A stretch of 64,000 bases of DNA, from contig NZ_JABEPE010000013.1 of the NCBI RefSeq assembly GCF_026788005.1, positions 62,001 to 126,000 on the forward strand. The letters run 5' to 3'. A program made the translations under genes and the position numbers. Numbering within the stretch: the first letter of the stretch is position 1; every line of letters begins with the position of its first letter. This stretch comes from Alteromonas sp. a30. Its GTDB lineage: Bacteria > Pseudomonadota > Gammaproteobacteria > Enterobacterales > Alteromonadaceae. Below, in pieces: positions 1 to 8,910 of this stretch. The notes beneath the pieces are model-generated. The model saw only the letters and a list, made by a program, of their open reading frames with translations. It was not told the DNA's origin and ran no database searches.

Positions 1-1022
1 AAAGAGGAAAGTTCATAACGGAAACCATAACAAAACACGGCATTTATCGCGGCAATGGAAACGGACAAAATCAGCGCATTGTTAACGGAGGATTTCGCGG
101 TATCGGGTTGGTCGCGTCCCAGCAAATAACCAATTCGAATGGTACTTGCCATACCAACACTAAATGGCAGCATGAAAAACACAGAGCTAATACTGAGGGC
201 AATTTGGTGCGATGCGACTACCTTTGTGCCATATCGCGCCAGTAAAACCGCTACAACGGTAAATAGTGTCACCTCAAATAATAAAGTGAAAGCGGTAGGC
301 ACACCAAGTTTTAACAGTTTTTTCATTTCAGGCCATTGAGGTCCATGAAAATGGGCGAAAAACGGGTAGTCAGCCATTTTCTTTGCGTATTTGCAGTAAA
401 GCCAGGTTGCAATCAACATGGCACAATACACTAATGTGGTGGCAATACCACAGCCCGCACCGCCGAGCGCTGGTAGGCCAAGGTGGCCATTAATAAAAAT
501 ATAGTTGGCAGGAATATTTACAAGCAAGCCGATAAACATTATTAACATACTGGGCTTGGTAACGGATAAGCCTTCGCCGTACTGGCGCAGCACTTGGTAA
601 AAAACAAAAGCAGGAAACCCTGCAAATACATAGCGTAAGTAATCTGAGGTAATGTGACGAAGCGCTTCTTCCATGGGAATTAACGCAATCATTTCTGGTG
701 TGTAAAACGACAACACAAAAAAGGGCAAACTTAAGCCGATAGAAAGCCAAAATGCCTGATGCCCAGTGTTAATGATAGCATGAGTCTCTCCCTTGCCATG
801 TAACCGCGAAATAATGGGCGGTAACGCCATAATCACACCTTGTAAGAAAATCATACAGGGAAACATGAGGCTGGCGCCGACGGCAACTGCTGCCATATCC
901 GTTGCCGATGCATGACCTGCCATGACGGTATCGGAAACGCCCATTAGCGTTTGGGTTACTTGCGCGATCAACAAAGGCCAAGCAAGCTTGGCAAGGGTTT
1001 TAATTTCAGAGAATGAATACAT
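1..1022 (-). CDS. MATE family multidrug efflux transporter, C-terminus cut by window edge
   Basis: About 340 codons are present; the frame is open to the left edge, so roughly 110 C-terminal residues are missing compared with a usual 450-residue MATE protein. The protein starts MYSFSEIKTLAKLAWPLL and soon reaches the MATE hallmark TQTLMGVSDTVMAGH in the first helix pair. It is strongly hydrophobic throughout, with repeated helix and short-loop segments as expected for 12 membrane helices. MATE proteins of the NorM type export cationic drugs or metabolites in exchange for Na+ or H+ across the inner membrane. The ATG lies 23 bases downstream of the moeA stop on the same strand, so the two may be cotranscribed. 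The start has no strong Shine-Dalgarno sequence. Family assignment is confident; the substrate is unknown. Confidence 0.9.
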   Translation of the reverse strand, partial: MYSFSEIKTLAKLAWPLLIAQVTQTLMGVSDTVMAGHASATDMAAVAVGASLMFPCMIFLQGVIMALPPIISRLHGKGETHAIINTGHQAFWLSIGLSLPFFVLSFYTPEMIALIPMEEALRHITSDYLRYVFAGFPAFVFYQVLRQYGEGLSVTKPSMLIMFIGLLVNIPANYIFINGHLGLPALGGAGCGIATTLVYCAMLIATWLYCKYAKKMADYPFFAHFHGPQWPEMKKLLKLGVPTAFTLLFEVTLFTVVAVLLARYGTKVVASHQIALSISSVFFMLPFSVGMASTIRIGYLLGRDQPDTAKSSVNNALILSVSIAAINAVFCYGFRYELSS

Positions 1023-1045
1023 TAATTTGGGTACTACTAATCCAG

Positions 1046-2317
1046 TTATTGCAAGATAGGATCAAAAGGCAAAATACGCACGGTTTCGCCTATATCGACT
1101 GATGCACGCTCTTGTTCTAACACCACGTAACAATTGGCGTTAAAAAAACTCATCATCATATTTGATGCCTGTTTACTCGGACCTTCAACGCAGAGTTTAC
1201 CTGTTTCATCAACACAATAGCGTCCACGCTGATAATCGGCTCTTCCCGCTTGCTTTTTAAACGGCGTTACACTTTTGGCTTGAAGCAAGGGCGGGGGAGT
1301 ATACACTTCTCCACTGAGCTTACGAAGTGCAGGCACAACTAATTGATGAAAAGTTACAAAGGACGACACTGGGTTGCCCGGTAAGCCAGAAAAGAAGCTA
1401 TTTTTTGAATTAGTCACGCTAAGTTTCCCAAACGCATAGGGTTTTCCGGGTTTAATGGCGACTTTCCAAAAGCCAATGGAACCAAGTTCATCCAAAACCA
1501 CTTTGACGTAATCTGCATCACCCACCGAAACGCCGCCAGAGGAAATAATCCAGTCGCATTCTTGAACAGCCCTTGTAAATGCTTGCTTTATGGCATTCAG
1601 CGTATCGGGAATAATGCCTAAATCCAGCACATCAATGTTCAATTTGTGTAACATCGACACTAGGCCAACTCGGTTGCTTTCATATATAGCACCGGCTTTT
1701 AGTGGTTCTCCGGGAGGGGTCAATTCATCACCGGTTACGAGTACTGCAACTTTGAGTTTTCTGAAGACATCAACATGGGCAACGCCAATAGAGGCAAGCA
1801 TAGACAAATGCGCGGCGGTAAGTCGCGTGCCCTGTGTTAGCACGGTTTGGCCTTGTTTTATATCTTCACCAATGTGTCTAACGCTTTGTCCTTCACGCGA
1901 TGGCGGTACGTTAAATATAATAGAATTGTCATTGGGATGTTTTTGTGTATTTTCTTGCATGACTACGGTGTCTGTGCCTTCAGGAATTACAGCGCCTGTC
2001 ATGATGCGAACACATTGCCCTTTGTCTACGATACCGTTGAATGGATGGCCCGCAAGAGACTCGCCCACGCAAGTTAATGTTAGTGAGTCGGTTTTGCCAT
2101 CCACATCCGCAAAGGCCAGCGCGTAACCGTCCATACTGGAGTTATTGATCGGTGGAACATTCATTGGGGAAGTGATATCCACCGCTAATACACGATTTAA
2201 AGCGTTGTCTAACGCGATATTTTCATGAGCAGTTATGGGATTAATGGCATTTAATTGGGTTTGAATGGCTTGCTCTACGGGAAGTAGTCCCGGTACGTTA
2301 CATGAGGTCATATTCAT
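1046..2317 (-). CDS. moeA: Molybdopterin molybdenumtransferase MoeA
   Basis: This 423-residue protein inserts molybdenum into adenylylated molybdopterin, the last step of Mo-cofactor synthesis in the cytoplasm. It shows the MoeA pattern in order: SSMDGYA near residue 60, a T-G-A-V/I-P-E-G-T-D segment near 110, V-L-V-T-G-D-E-L near 195, the molybdopterin-binding GGVSVGDADYVK near 260, and G-L-P-G-N-P-V-S near 315. Length matches the family at about 410. An AGGGAG ribosome site precedes the ATG. It is divergent from sufB, while the other Mo-cofactor genes (moaA-moaE) lie beyond the suf operon on the plus strand. An antisense open frame of 178 codons lies inside it and is regarded as a shadow. 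Confidence 0.95.
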   Translation of the reverse strand: MNMTSCNVPGLLPVEQAIQTQLNAINPITAHENIALDNALNRVLAVDITSPMNVPPINNSSMDGYALAFADVDGKTDSLTLTCVGESLAGHPFNGIVDKGQCVRIMTGAVIPEGTDTVVMQENTQKHPNDNSIIFNVPPSREGQSVRHIGEDIKQGQTVLTQGTRLTAAHLSMLASIGVAHVDVFRKLKVAVLVTGDELTPPGEPLKAGAIYESNRVGLVSMLHKLNIDVLDLGIIPDTLNAIKQAFTRAVQECDWIISSGGVSVGDADYVKVVLDELGSIGFWKVAIKPGKPYAFGKLSVTNSKNSFFSGLPGNPVSSFVTFHQLVVPALRKLSGEVYTPPPLLQAKSVTPFKKQAGRADYQRGRYCVDETGKLCVEGPSKQASNMMMSFFNANCYVVLEQERASVDIGETVRILPFDPILQ

Positions 2318-2545
2318 AAGGTGATATTCGCTCCCTTGTAAAAAGAGCGGGCAGTGTCACTAAAATTTTCATGAGTAGCAAGAGCCAAGCTCTGAATAAT
2401 CACACAGACAAGACAAAAATTAGAGTTTATCTGCTGTTTGTAGTAGTATCCGCGCCGATTAACGCGAGCAATTCAAACGCTAATTAAGGTCAACTATTCG
2501 GACAGATTTTCACGTCCTTTTCTGTTGGAAAATGATTGGTACTGA

Positions 2546-2570
2546 ATACTTGACTATTTTTGTCAGGTAA
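2546..2570 (+). promoter_or_regulatory. IscR type-1-like operator, site 1
   Basis: The 25-mer ATACTTGACT-ATTTT-TGTCAGGTAA fits the known E. coli IscR type-1 consensus (ATASYYGACTRWWWYAGTCRRSTAT) at all but two positions. IscR in its [2Fe-2S] form binds such sites and represses Fe-S assembly genes. It lies about 180 bases upstream of sufB. The match is seen directly; binding by IscR is inferred. Confidence 0.65.
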
Positions 2571-2595
2571 ATACTTGAGTAAAACACTCAAGTAA
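2571..2595 (+). promoter_or_regulatory. IscR type-1-like operator, site 2
   Basis: The 25-mer ATACTTGAGT-AAAAC-ACTCAAGTAA directly abuts site 1 and is a near-perfect palindrome (TACTTGAGT / ACTCAAGTA). It follows the same consensus with GAGT/ACTC in place of GACT/AGTC. Two sites end to end suggest cooperative control of the suf operon by an Rrf2-family regulator encoded outside the window. Confidence 0.6.
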
Positions 2596-2749
2596 TTTAA
2601 CATTGCTTCCATTCGGGCGCAGTGTGGCTCTTATATCTGGATGATAAGTGTTTTTATGTCGTTGCTTGAGCCATATTTGACTTGTTTGAATTGCCCCGAT
2701 TCTTTTTCAAAAGCAATCGATTAAGACAGAATTCATTTGAGTAGGCATC

Positions 2750-4186
2750 ATGACAGACCAAATTGAAAGTGCATTAAACCGAGAATATGAAGCGGGTTTC
2801 ATTTCAGAAATTGAATCAGAAACCTTCGCTCCCGGTCTAGACGAAGATGTCGTCCGTCGCATTTCAGCGATGAAAAACGAACCAGAGTGGATGTTAGAAT
2901 GGCGCTTAAAAGCATTCCAAATTTGGCAAAAAATGGAAGAGCCAGATTGGGCTCACGTTGATTATCCTAAAATCGATTATCAAGCCATTTCTTATTACTC
3001 TGCACCTAAAAGCATGGCCGACAAACCCAAGTCCTTGGATGAAGTCGATCCCGCTTTGCTTGAAACCTACGAAAAACTTGGCATTCCTTTGTATGAACAG
3101 CAAATGCTTGCGGGTGTGGCGGTAGATGCCGTATTCGACTCGGTATCCGTTGTTACCACCTTTAAAGAAAAGCTCGAAGAAGCGGGCGTTATCTTTTGCC
3201 CTATTTCAGAAGCTGTTCACAAATACCCTGACTTAGTGAAAAAATATCTAGGTAAAGTCGTACCGCAACATGACAACTATTTTGCGGCTTTAAATTGTGC
3301 AGTCTTCACCGATGGTTCTTTTGTTTATATTCCAAAAGGTACACGTTGCCCGATGGAGCTTTCCACATACTTCCGTATTAATGAACAAAACACGGGTCAA
3401 TTTGAGCGTACCCTAATTGTTGCCGATGAAGGCAGCTATGTCAGCTATTTAGAAGGTTGTACGGCACCTCAACGTGATGAAAACCAACTTCATGCAGCCG
3501 TGGTTGAATTAGTCGCGCTAGATAACGCAGAAATTAAGTATTCTACGGTACAAAACTGGTATCCGGGCGATGAAGAAGGCAAAGGTGGTATTTACAACTT
3601 CGTGACTAAGCGTGGTATTTGTCATACCAACGCCAAAATTTCTTGGACACAGGTTGAAACCGGCTCAGCAGTTACGTGGAAATACCCTAGTTGCATATTA
3701 AAAGGCGACAACAGTATCGGTGAATTTTACTCCGTGGCATTAACGCGTGGTAAACAACAAGCCGACACCGGAACCAAAATGGTGCATTTAGGCAAAAATA
3801 CTAAGTCGACCATTATTTCTAAAGGGATTTCCGCCGGAAGAAGTAATAATAGCTATCGTGGTTTGGTACAAATGCACAGCACCGCTCAAGGGGCGAGAAA
3901 CTTTACTCAATGCGATTCATTGCTCATTGGGGACCAATGTGGCGCACACACATTCCCTTATGTCGAAAGCCGAAACCCTTCTGCCATCGTAGAACATGAA
4001 GCCACCACATCGAAAGTGAGTGATGAGCAAATGTTTTTATGTTTGCAACGTGGATTGGACCCTGAAAAAGCGGTCTCCATGATTGTAAATGGCTTTTGTA
4101 AAGAAGTGTTCAAAGAACTTCCAATGGAGTTTGCGGTAGAAGCCGGCAAACTACTTGAAATCAGCCTTGAAGGCTCAGTGGGCTAG
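2750..4186 (+). CDS. sufB: Fe-S cluster assembly scaffold subunit SufB
   Basis: This 478-residue protein is the main scaffold subunit of the SufBC2D complex, on which nascent Fe-S clusters form in the cytoplasm. It resembles E. coli SufB over its length, including [11 protein letters not shown] near residue 43, YYSAPK near 84, [16 protein letters not shown] near 195, and [11 protein letters not shown], whose Cys388 corresponds to the essential E. coli Cys405. The N-terminal CxxCxxxC motif of the E. coli protein is absent, as in many other SufB proteins. It is the first gene of sufBCDSATE and is preceded by tandem IscR-like operators. A 29-base gap separates it from sufC. Confidence 0.97.
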   Translation: MTDQIESALNREYEAGFISEIESETFAPGLDEDVVRRISAMKNEPEWMLEWRLKAFQIWQKMEEPDWAHVDYPKIDYQAISYYSAPKSMADKPKSLDEVDPALLETYEKLGIPLYEQQMLAGVAVDAVFDSVSVVTTFKEKLEEAGVIFCPISEAVHKYPDLVKKYLGKVVPQHDNYFAALNCAVFTDGSFVYIPKGTRCPMELSTYFRINEQNTGQFERTLIVADEGSYVSYLEGCTAPQRDENQLHAAVVELVALDNAEIKYSTVQNWYPGDEEGKGGIYNFVTKRGICHTNAKISWTQVETGSAVTWKYPSCILKGDNSIGEFYSVALTRGKQQADTGTKMVHLGKNTKSTIISKGISAGRSNNSYRGLVQMHSTAQGARNFTQCDSLLIGDQCGAHTFPYVESRNPSAIVEHEATTSKVSDEQMFLCLQRGLDPEKAVSMIVNGFCKEVFKELPMEFAVEAGKLLEISLEGSVG

Positions 4187-4215
4187 ACCCGGGTCATTCA
4201 CCGCAGGAATCAATA

Positions 4216-4977
4216 ATGTTAGAAATCAGTCAATTACAGGCAAGCGTCGAAGAAAAAAACATCCTTAAAGGATTGAACCTAACCGTAAAACCCGGTGAAG
4301 TTCACGCCATTATGGGGCCAAATGGTGCAGGTAAAAGCACATTAGGTTACGTGTTATCGGGCCGTGAAGGGTACGAGGTTGATTCGGGGAGCGTGACGTT
4401 TAACGGTCAAGATTTATTGGATATGGAGCCAGAAGAAAGAGCCAGAGAAGGGCTGTTTTTAGCGTTTCAGTATCCAACCGAAATTCCCGGCGTAAGTAAT
4501 CTTGAGTTTATGAAAGCCGCGGTTGATGCCAAACGTAAGGCAAATGGTGAAGAAGAGCTCAGCAGTGCCGATTTTCTGAAAAAAGCAAAGGCGGCGTGCG
4601 CGCAAGTGAACTTACCTTTGGCATTCTTAAAGCGTGGTGTAAACGAAGGTTTTTCCGGTGGAGAGAAAAAGCGCAACGAAATTATGCAAATGTTGTTGCT
4701 CGAGCCAAAAGTTTGCATTTTGGATGAGTCCGATTCGGGCCTTGATATTGACGCATTAAAAGTGGTTGCGGAAGGTGTAAACAGCCAAAGAGATGATTCT
4801 CGCAGCTTTATTGTTGTTACCCATTACCAACGCTTACTCGACTACATTAAACCGGATTTTGTACACGTTTTATCTGAAGGTAAAATTGTACGTAGCGGCG
4901 ATGCATCGTTAGCGCATGAATTAGAATCAGCAGGTTATGCTTGGTTAGAAACCTATTCTGAAGACGGAGAGGCTTAA
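4216..4977 (+). CDS. sufC: Fe-S cluster assembly ATPase SufC
   Basis: This 253-residue ABC-type ATPase powers conformational change in the SufBC2D scaffold. Visible are Walker [10 protein letters not shown] (residues 35-43), the variant signature [13 protein letters not shown] typical of SufC, Walker [15 protein letters not shown] and the switch His in VVTHYQR. Length matches the family at about 250. Its TAA stop is followed directly by the ATG of sufD with a one-base overlap, indicating tight translational coupling. Confidence 0.97.
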   Translation: MLEISQLQASVEEKNILKGLNLTVKPGEVHAIMGPNGAGKSTLGYVLSGREGYEVDSGSVTFNGQDLLDMEPEERAREGLFLAFQYPTEIPGVSNLEFMKAAVDAKRKANGEEELSSADFLKKAKAACAQVNLPLAFLKRGVNEGFSGGEKKRNEIMQMLLLEPKVCILDESDSGLDIDALKVVAEGVNSQRDDSRSFIVVTHYQRLLDYIKPDFVHVLSEGKIVRSGDASLAHELESAGYAWLETYSEDGEA

Positions 4978-6254
4978 TGAACGCTTGGTTTGAAAATGCG
5001 CTAAACCGAGCGGTATCAAGCGTTGAGCAAGCATCCGATGCCTTATCATCGTTAAAAGCAGCTTCGTTAGCGCAATTGCAACAAACGCCATGGCCAACGC
5101 GCAAAACGGAAGCGTGGAAGTACACTTCATTGAAAGCGCTTGAAAACTGTCACTTCGACAGCTCACAGCCAGCGGCGTTAGCAGAATCGCAACAGTTTAC
5201 TCGTTTGCAAGCCTTAGATGGCCTCAACATCATCATTCAAGATGGTCATATTCAAACTGACATTAGCGCACTAAAAGTGCCAACAGGCATGACCATTAAC
5301 ACCTTGTCTCAGTTGGGTGAAGTACCCAGTTGGGTGGCAGAGCATTTCGGACAGGCGAAGCCGCAGAAACATATCTTCGGTTTAGTAAACGATGTTTTGG
5401 CAAATGATGTGATTGTGATTGATGTTGTCGCCGAGGCTAATATCAACACGCCTATTAAAATTTTGCATCAAGCGAGCGAAGGCAAAGAAGGGCAGAGCCG
5501 AGTGCTAGTGCGCCTTGGTGAAAAAGCCAAAGCGGCTATTGTTGAAGTGTTTATGGCCGATTCAAACTCGTCATTTACTAATGGGTTCTCGGAATATTTT
5601 ATTGCGCCTAATGCCAAGTTAGAGCATTACCGTTTTCAGTTGCAAAGCCAAAAAGCCATGTCCGCTGGCGGTTGCCATTTTTCATTACAGTCGAAGGCTA
5701 AATTGAACAGCACTTTTGTAGGTTTTGGTAGTGAATTGTCACGCACTGATATTGATATTTTACACAAAGGTGAATTTGCTGATGCCAAGCTAAATGCGGT
5801 GTATTTAGTTGATGGAAACGAGCAATTCGACTTACATTCCACGATTGAACACGAAGTGCCAAATTGTACCAGTCTTGAAAATGTACGCGGTATCGCTGGC
5901 GGCAAAGGTAAAGCGACGTTTAATGGCCGCATTCACATTCACCGCGATGCGCAAAAAACCTTGGCAGAGCTTAATAATCGCAACTTATTGTTAACCGATA
6001 CTGCTCAAATTAACACTAAGCCAGAGCTTGAAATTTACGCTGATGATGTACGTTGTGCGCACGGCGCAACCGTTGCTCAGTTAGATGACGCGTCACTGTA
6101 TTATCTGCGCTCTCGTGGCGTTTCAAAAGAGCACGCTTTAGTGATGTTGAACTATGGTTTCATTAATGCCTTAGTCGATGAAATGTCAAACGAAGCATTA
6201 TCCGAATGGCTAAGACCGATTTTACAGCAGCGTTTTGCTGAAATGGGGGAATAA
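4977..6254 (+). CDS. sufD: Fe-S cluster assembly scaffold subunit SufD
   Basis: This 425-residue protein is a SufB paralogue and partners SufB and SufC in the scaffold complex, with a role in iron acquisition. The C-terminal half has the conserved beta-helix features, including the CAHGATVAQLDDASLYYLRSRG segment that carries the functional His (E. coli His360 equivalent), and the ending AL-x-EWL is family-like. The N-terminal segment has the usual TRKTEAWKYTSL motif near residue 41. The gene overlaps sufC and sufS by one base at each end. Confidence 0.96.
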   Translation: MNAWFENALNRAVSSVEQASDALSSLKAASLAQLQQTPWPTRKTEAWKYTSLKALENCHFDSSQPAALAESQQFTRLQALDGLNIIIQDGHIQTDISALKVPTGMTINTLSQLGEVPSWVAEHFGQAKPQKHIFGLVNDVLANDVIVIDVVAEANINTPIKILHQASEGKEGQSRVLVRLGEKAKAAIVEVFMADSNSSFTNGFSEYFIAPNAKLEHYRFQLQSQKAMSAGGCHFSLQSKAKLNSTFVGFGSELSRTDIDILHKGEFADAKLNAVYLVDGNEQFDLHSTIEHEVPNCTSLENVRGIAGGKGKATFNGRIHIHRDAQKTLAELNNRNLLLTDTAQINTKPELEIYADDVRCAHGATVAQLDDASLYYLRSRGVSKEHALVMLNYGFINALVDEMSNEALSEWLRPILQQRFAEMGE

Positions 6255-7477
6255 TGAGTTTCGACGTGCTGGCGTTAAGAGAAAGCTTTCCCATTCTAAA
6301 ACGCACTATAGAGGGTAAACCCCTTATTTATTTAGACAACGCGGCAACTACACAAAAGCCGCAAGCAGTGATAGAAGCTATCACTTCTTATTATGTGAAT
6401 CATAATTCTAATGTGCATCGAGGGGTGCATACTTTGGCTGATGAGTCGACGCGATTATATGAAGCTTCGCGTGATAGCGTTGCTCAGTTTATCCATGCGA
6501 ACGATAGAAAAGAAGTCATTTGGACGAGTGGAACAACTGAGGCCATTAATATTGTAGCCCATGGCTTGCAACAGCTATTATCATCGCAAGATGAAATCGT
6601 GGTGACAGAAATGGAACACCACGCCAACCTCGTTACATGGCAGCAAGTCAGTAAAGGCGCTGGGGCAAAATTGAACGTGGCGCGGATCACCGATGATACA
6701 GAACTCGATATCGCGCATTTTGAGTCTTTGCTATCCACCTCCACAAAAATGGTGGCGATGCCCCACGTTTCTAACGCATTAGGCACGGTAAATCCTATTG
6801 AAACCCTAATTCCGATGATTCGCCAAAAAGCACCAAACGCACGTATTTTAATAGATGGCGCGCAAGGCGTTGCTCATGGCGGCGTTGATGTACAAGCTTT
6901 AGATTGCGACTTTTACGCATTTTCTGGTCACAAGCTTTTTGCGCCAACAGGTGTTGGGGTATTGTGGGGCAAAGCAGAAATTTTAGCCGATTGGCCAGTA
7001 TGGCAAACCGGTGGAGAAATGATTGCAACCGTTACTTATCAAGATGCAACATGGGGCGAATTACCTAACCGTTTAGAAGCCGGTACGCCTCATATTGCTG
7101 GTGTGGTTGGTTTTGGCGCTGCGGTAGACTGGTTTACTCAACTTGATATAAGCGCCTTGCAAGCTCATGAAAAACAATTAATGAGTGTGGCGACCGAGCA
7201 AGCACTCGCGTTTGAAGGCTTAGAGCTGGTCAGCAGAGCAAAAAACAAAATTGGCGTACTCAGCTTTAACTTGACGGGAAGTCATCCTTCGGATGTGGGC
7301 TTTTTACTTGATAAGCAGGGCATTGCCGTGCGTACGGGCGATCATTGTGCGCAGCCTTTGATGCAGCGTCTTAATGTACCGGGTACGGTGAGAGCATCAT
7401 TTTCCATCTACAATACGCTAGAGGAAATCGATGCACTATTTAGCGGGCTGAAAAAAGTCCAAATGATGTTAATGTAA
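6254..7477 (+). CDS. sufS: Cysteine desulfurase SufS
   Basis: This 407-residue PLP enzyme takes sulfur from L-cysteine as a persulfide and passes it to SufE. PLP-binding Lys227 sits in FSGHKLFAPTGVG, and the persulfide Cys365 lies in VRTGDHCAQPL, the group II desulfurase context. The N-terminal YLDNAATTQKP motif and NVHRGVH are intact. Length equals E. coli SufS (406). The ATG overlaps the sufD stop by one base. Confidence 0.97.
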   Translation: MSFDVLALRESFPILKRTIEGKPLIYLDNAATTQKPQAVIEAITSYYVNHNSNVHRGVHTLADESTRLYEASRDSVAQFIHANDRKEVIWTSGTTEAINIVAHGLQQLLSSQDEIVVTEMEHHANLVTWQQVSKGAGAKLNVARITDDTELDIAHFESLLSTSTKMVAMPHVSNALGTVNPIETLIPMIRQKAPNARILIDGAQGVAHGGVDVQALDCDFYAFSGHKLFAPTGVGVLWGKAEILADWPVWQTGGEMIATVTYQDATWGELPNRLEAGTPHIAGVVGFGAAVDWFTQLDISALQAHEKQLMSVATEQALAFEGLELVSRAKNKIGVLSFNLTGSHPSDVGFLLDKQGIAVRTGDHCAQPLMQRLNVPGTVRASFSIYNTLEEIDALFSGLKKVQMMLM

Positions 7478-7506
7478 GGTGTGAATAGCAGAGTTGAGGT
7501 GGAATA

Positions 7507-7878
7507 ATGACAGTAGCTACTTTTGATCCAAGCGCAGCGGCGCGTTCTGATTCACCTTTAGTCACGGTAACAGACGCTGCACTGGCGCATTTCCATAAAA
7601 TTTTATCTGGTGACGCAAAGTATGTACGTTTAAGCACCAAAGTGAGTGGCTGTTCCGGCTATGCCTATGTACTTGATCCTGTGGAACGAGGCAAAGAGGG
7701 TGATGTGGAAGTGATGCTTGATGGTGGCTTAACCCTGCTTGTTGCAGCCGACGCCACAGAATTAGTCAAAGACACAGAAATTGATTACGTTGTACAAGGG
7801 ATTAATGGCGAAATTCGCTTTAACAATCCCAACGTAGTCAGTGAATGTGGTTGCGGTGAGAGCTTTAACGTCGGATGA
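7507..7878 (+). CDS. sufA: HesB/IscA family Fe-S carrier, SufA type
   Basis: This 123-residue A-type carrier accepts clusters from the SufBCD scaffold and delivers them to apoproteins. The three invariant cysteines are present: Cys49 in SGCSGY and Cys114/Cys116 in ECGCGESF. The N-terminal 18 residues are non-conserved. It lies between sufS and sufT, and its stop overlaps the sufT start as ATGA. An assignment as a generic ErpA/IscA paralogue is possible, but operon position supports SufA. Confidence 0.9.
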   Translation: MTVATFDPSAAARSDSPLVTVTDAALAHFHKILSGDAKYVRLSTKVSGCSGYAYVLDPVERGKEGDVEVMLDGGLTLLVAADATELVKDTEIDYVVQGINGEIRFNNPNVVSECGCGESFNVG

Positions 7879-8420
7879 GTTTAGGTAACGCAAAAAAAAT
7901 GTTGGTAACGACGCGCGAATGCCCAGCGCGTCGCGTGCCTTCTGGTGAGCACACCAGTATTCCCGAAGGGCAATTTGTGACCATTAATCAGGCGCTTGGG
8001 GGCAATTACACGGTAACATGGATGGGCAATATGTTGCGTATCGATGGCACCGATGCGGATGCGCTTGGTTTAAAACAGGACACTTTCAGCTTCACCAATC
8101 AAGGTCACGAAGGCATTTTGGAAGAGCAGGTTTGGCAAGCGTTGGATAGCATCTACGACCCTGAAATACCAATAAGTATTGTCTCGCTAGGGTTGGTGTA
8201 TCAAGTGGAGATTGACCAAGCGAGCCAAAAAGTATCGGTGAAAATGACACTTACTGCTCCGGGGTGCGGCATGGGACCGGTTTTAGTCAGCGATGTGAAA
8301 TATCGTGTGAAAAAAGTGCCTAACGTTGAAGATGTCACCGTGGATTTAGTGTTTGATCCACCTTGGTCAAAAGACATGATGTCGGAAGAAGCCCAGTTAG
8401 AAGCGGGCCTATTTTTCTAA
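7875..8420 (+). CDS. sufT: Fe-S cluster assembly protein SufT (MIP18/DUF59 family)
   Basis: This 181-residue protein has a SufT-type N-terminal part (residues 1-70) followed by a MIP18/DUF59 domain with DPEIPISIVSLGLVY near residue 95, TAPGCGMG near 132 and DPPWSKDMMSE near 157. The single conserved Cys in TAPGCGMG is a candidate cluster ligand. SufT acts as an auxiliary maturation factor for Fe-S proteins in some bacteria; here that role is inferred from family and from its place between sufA and sufE. Confidence 0.9.
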   Translation: MSLGNAKKMLVTTRECPARRVPSGEHTSIPEGQFVTINQALGGNYTVTWMGNMLRIDGTDADALGLKQDTFSFTNQGHEGILEEQVWQALDSIYDPEIPISIVSLGLVYQVEIDQASQKVSVKMTLTAPGCGMGPVLVSDVKYRVKKVPNVEDVTVDLVFDPPWSKDMMSEEAQLEAGLFF

Positions 8421-8435
8421 CTAAAAGAGCAAGCA

Positions 8436-8849
8436 ATGAGTTTACCCAATACCGACCAAATCTTAGAAGATCTCGATTTTTTTGATTCGTGGGAAGAAAG
8501 ATACAAATACATTATTGATTTAGGCAAAACCCTGCCAACTTTCCCCGAAGAGCTGCACACACCAGAACGTCTGGTAAAAGGCTGCCAAAGCAATGTATGG
8601 TTAGAAGTAAACAAAGAAGGTGACAAATTAAGCTTCCTTGTTGATAGCGATGCCATTATTGTCAAAGGGTTACTGGTGCTAGTCTTAGCTGCGTATGATA
8701 AAAAAACAGCACAAGAAATCATCGACTTTGATATAGATGATTACTTTGCTCAGCTTGATTTAGAGCGCCATATTAGTCCAACACGCGGTAATGGTTTGAA
8801 AGCCATTGTTGGTAAAATCCAAGCGATTGCCAGTGCCTGTTTGAGATAA
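8436..8849 (+). CDS. sufE: Cysteine desulfuration protein SufE
   Basis: This 137-residue sulfur acceptor stimulates SufS and relays persulfide sulfur to SufB. The acceptor Cys50 is in VKGCQSNVWL, matching E. coli SufE Cys51 context. The C-terminal HISPTRGNGLKAIV segment is typical of the family. It is the last suf gene, 15 bases after sufT; moaA begins 61 bases further on with no clear terminator between, so readthrough into the Mo-cofactor genes is possible. Confidence 0.95.
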   Translation: MSLPNTDQILEDLDFFDSWEERYKYIIDLGKTLPTFPEELHTPERLVKGCQSNVWLEVNKEGDKLSFLVDSDAIIVKGLLVLVLAAYDKKTAQEIIDFDIDDYFAQLDLERHISPTRGNGLKAIVGKIQAIASACLR

Positions 8850-8910
8850 AAAGCAGGCATTACCGTTCTTAATAGAATTGCAGTCCCAAAACGAGGTAAA
8901 ACTCAGTCTG

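Larger units (their letters stand above)
2318..2749. other. moeA-sufB divergent intergenic region
   Basis: This 432-base gap between the divergent moeA and sufB genes holds two IscR-like operators (2546-2595) and presumably both promoters. No convincing gene is seen in it. No sufR or iscR gene is present at the head of the suf operon, where many bacteria have one. Confidence 0.6.

Noticed and set aside
490-981. Minus-strand frames of 86 and 70 codons
   Set aside because: They are out-of-frame shadows of the partial MATE transporter gene, which has the recognisable protein.
1590-2126. 178-codon plus-strand open frame
   Set aside because: It lies entirely antisense to moeA and shows no family motif; moeA motifs are intact on the other strand.
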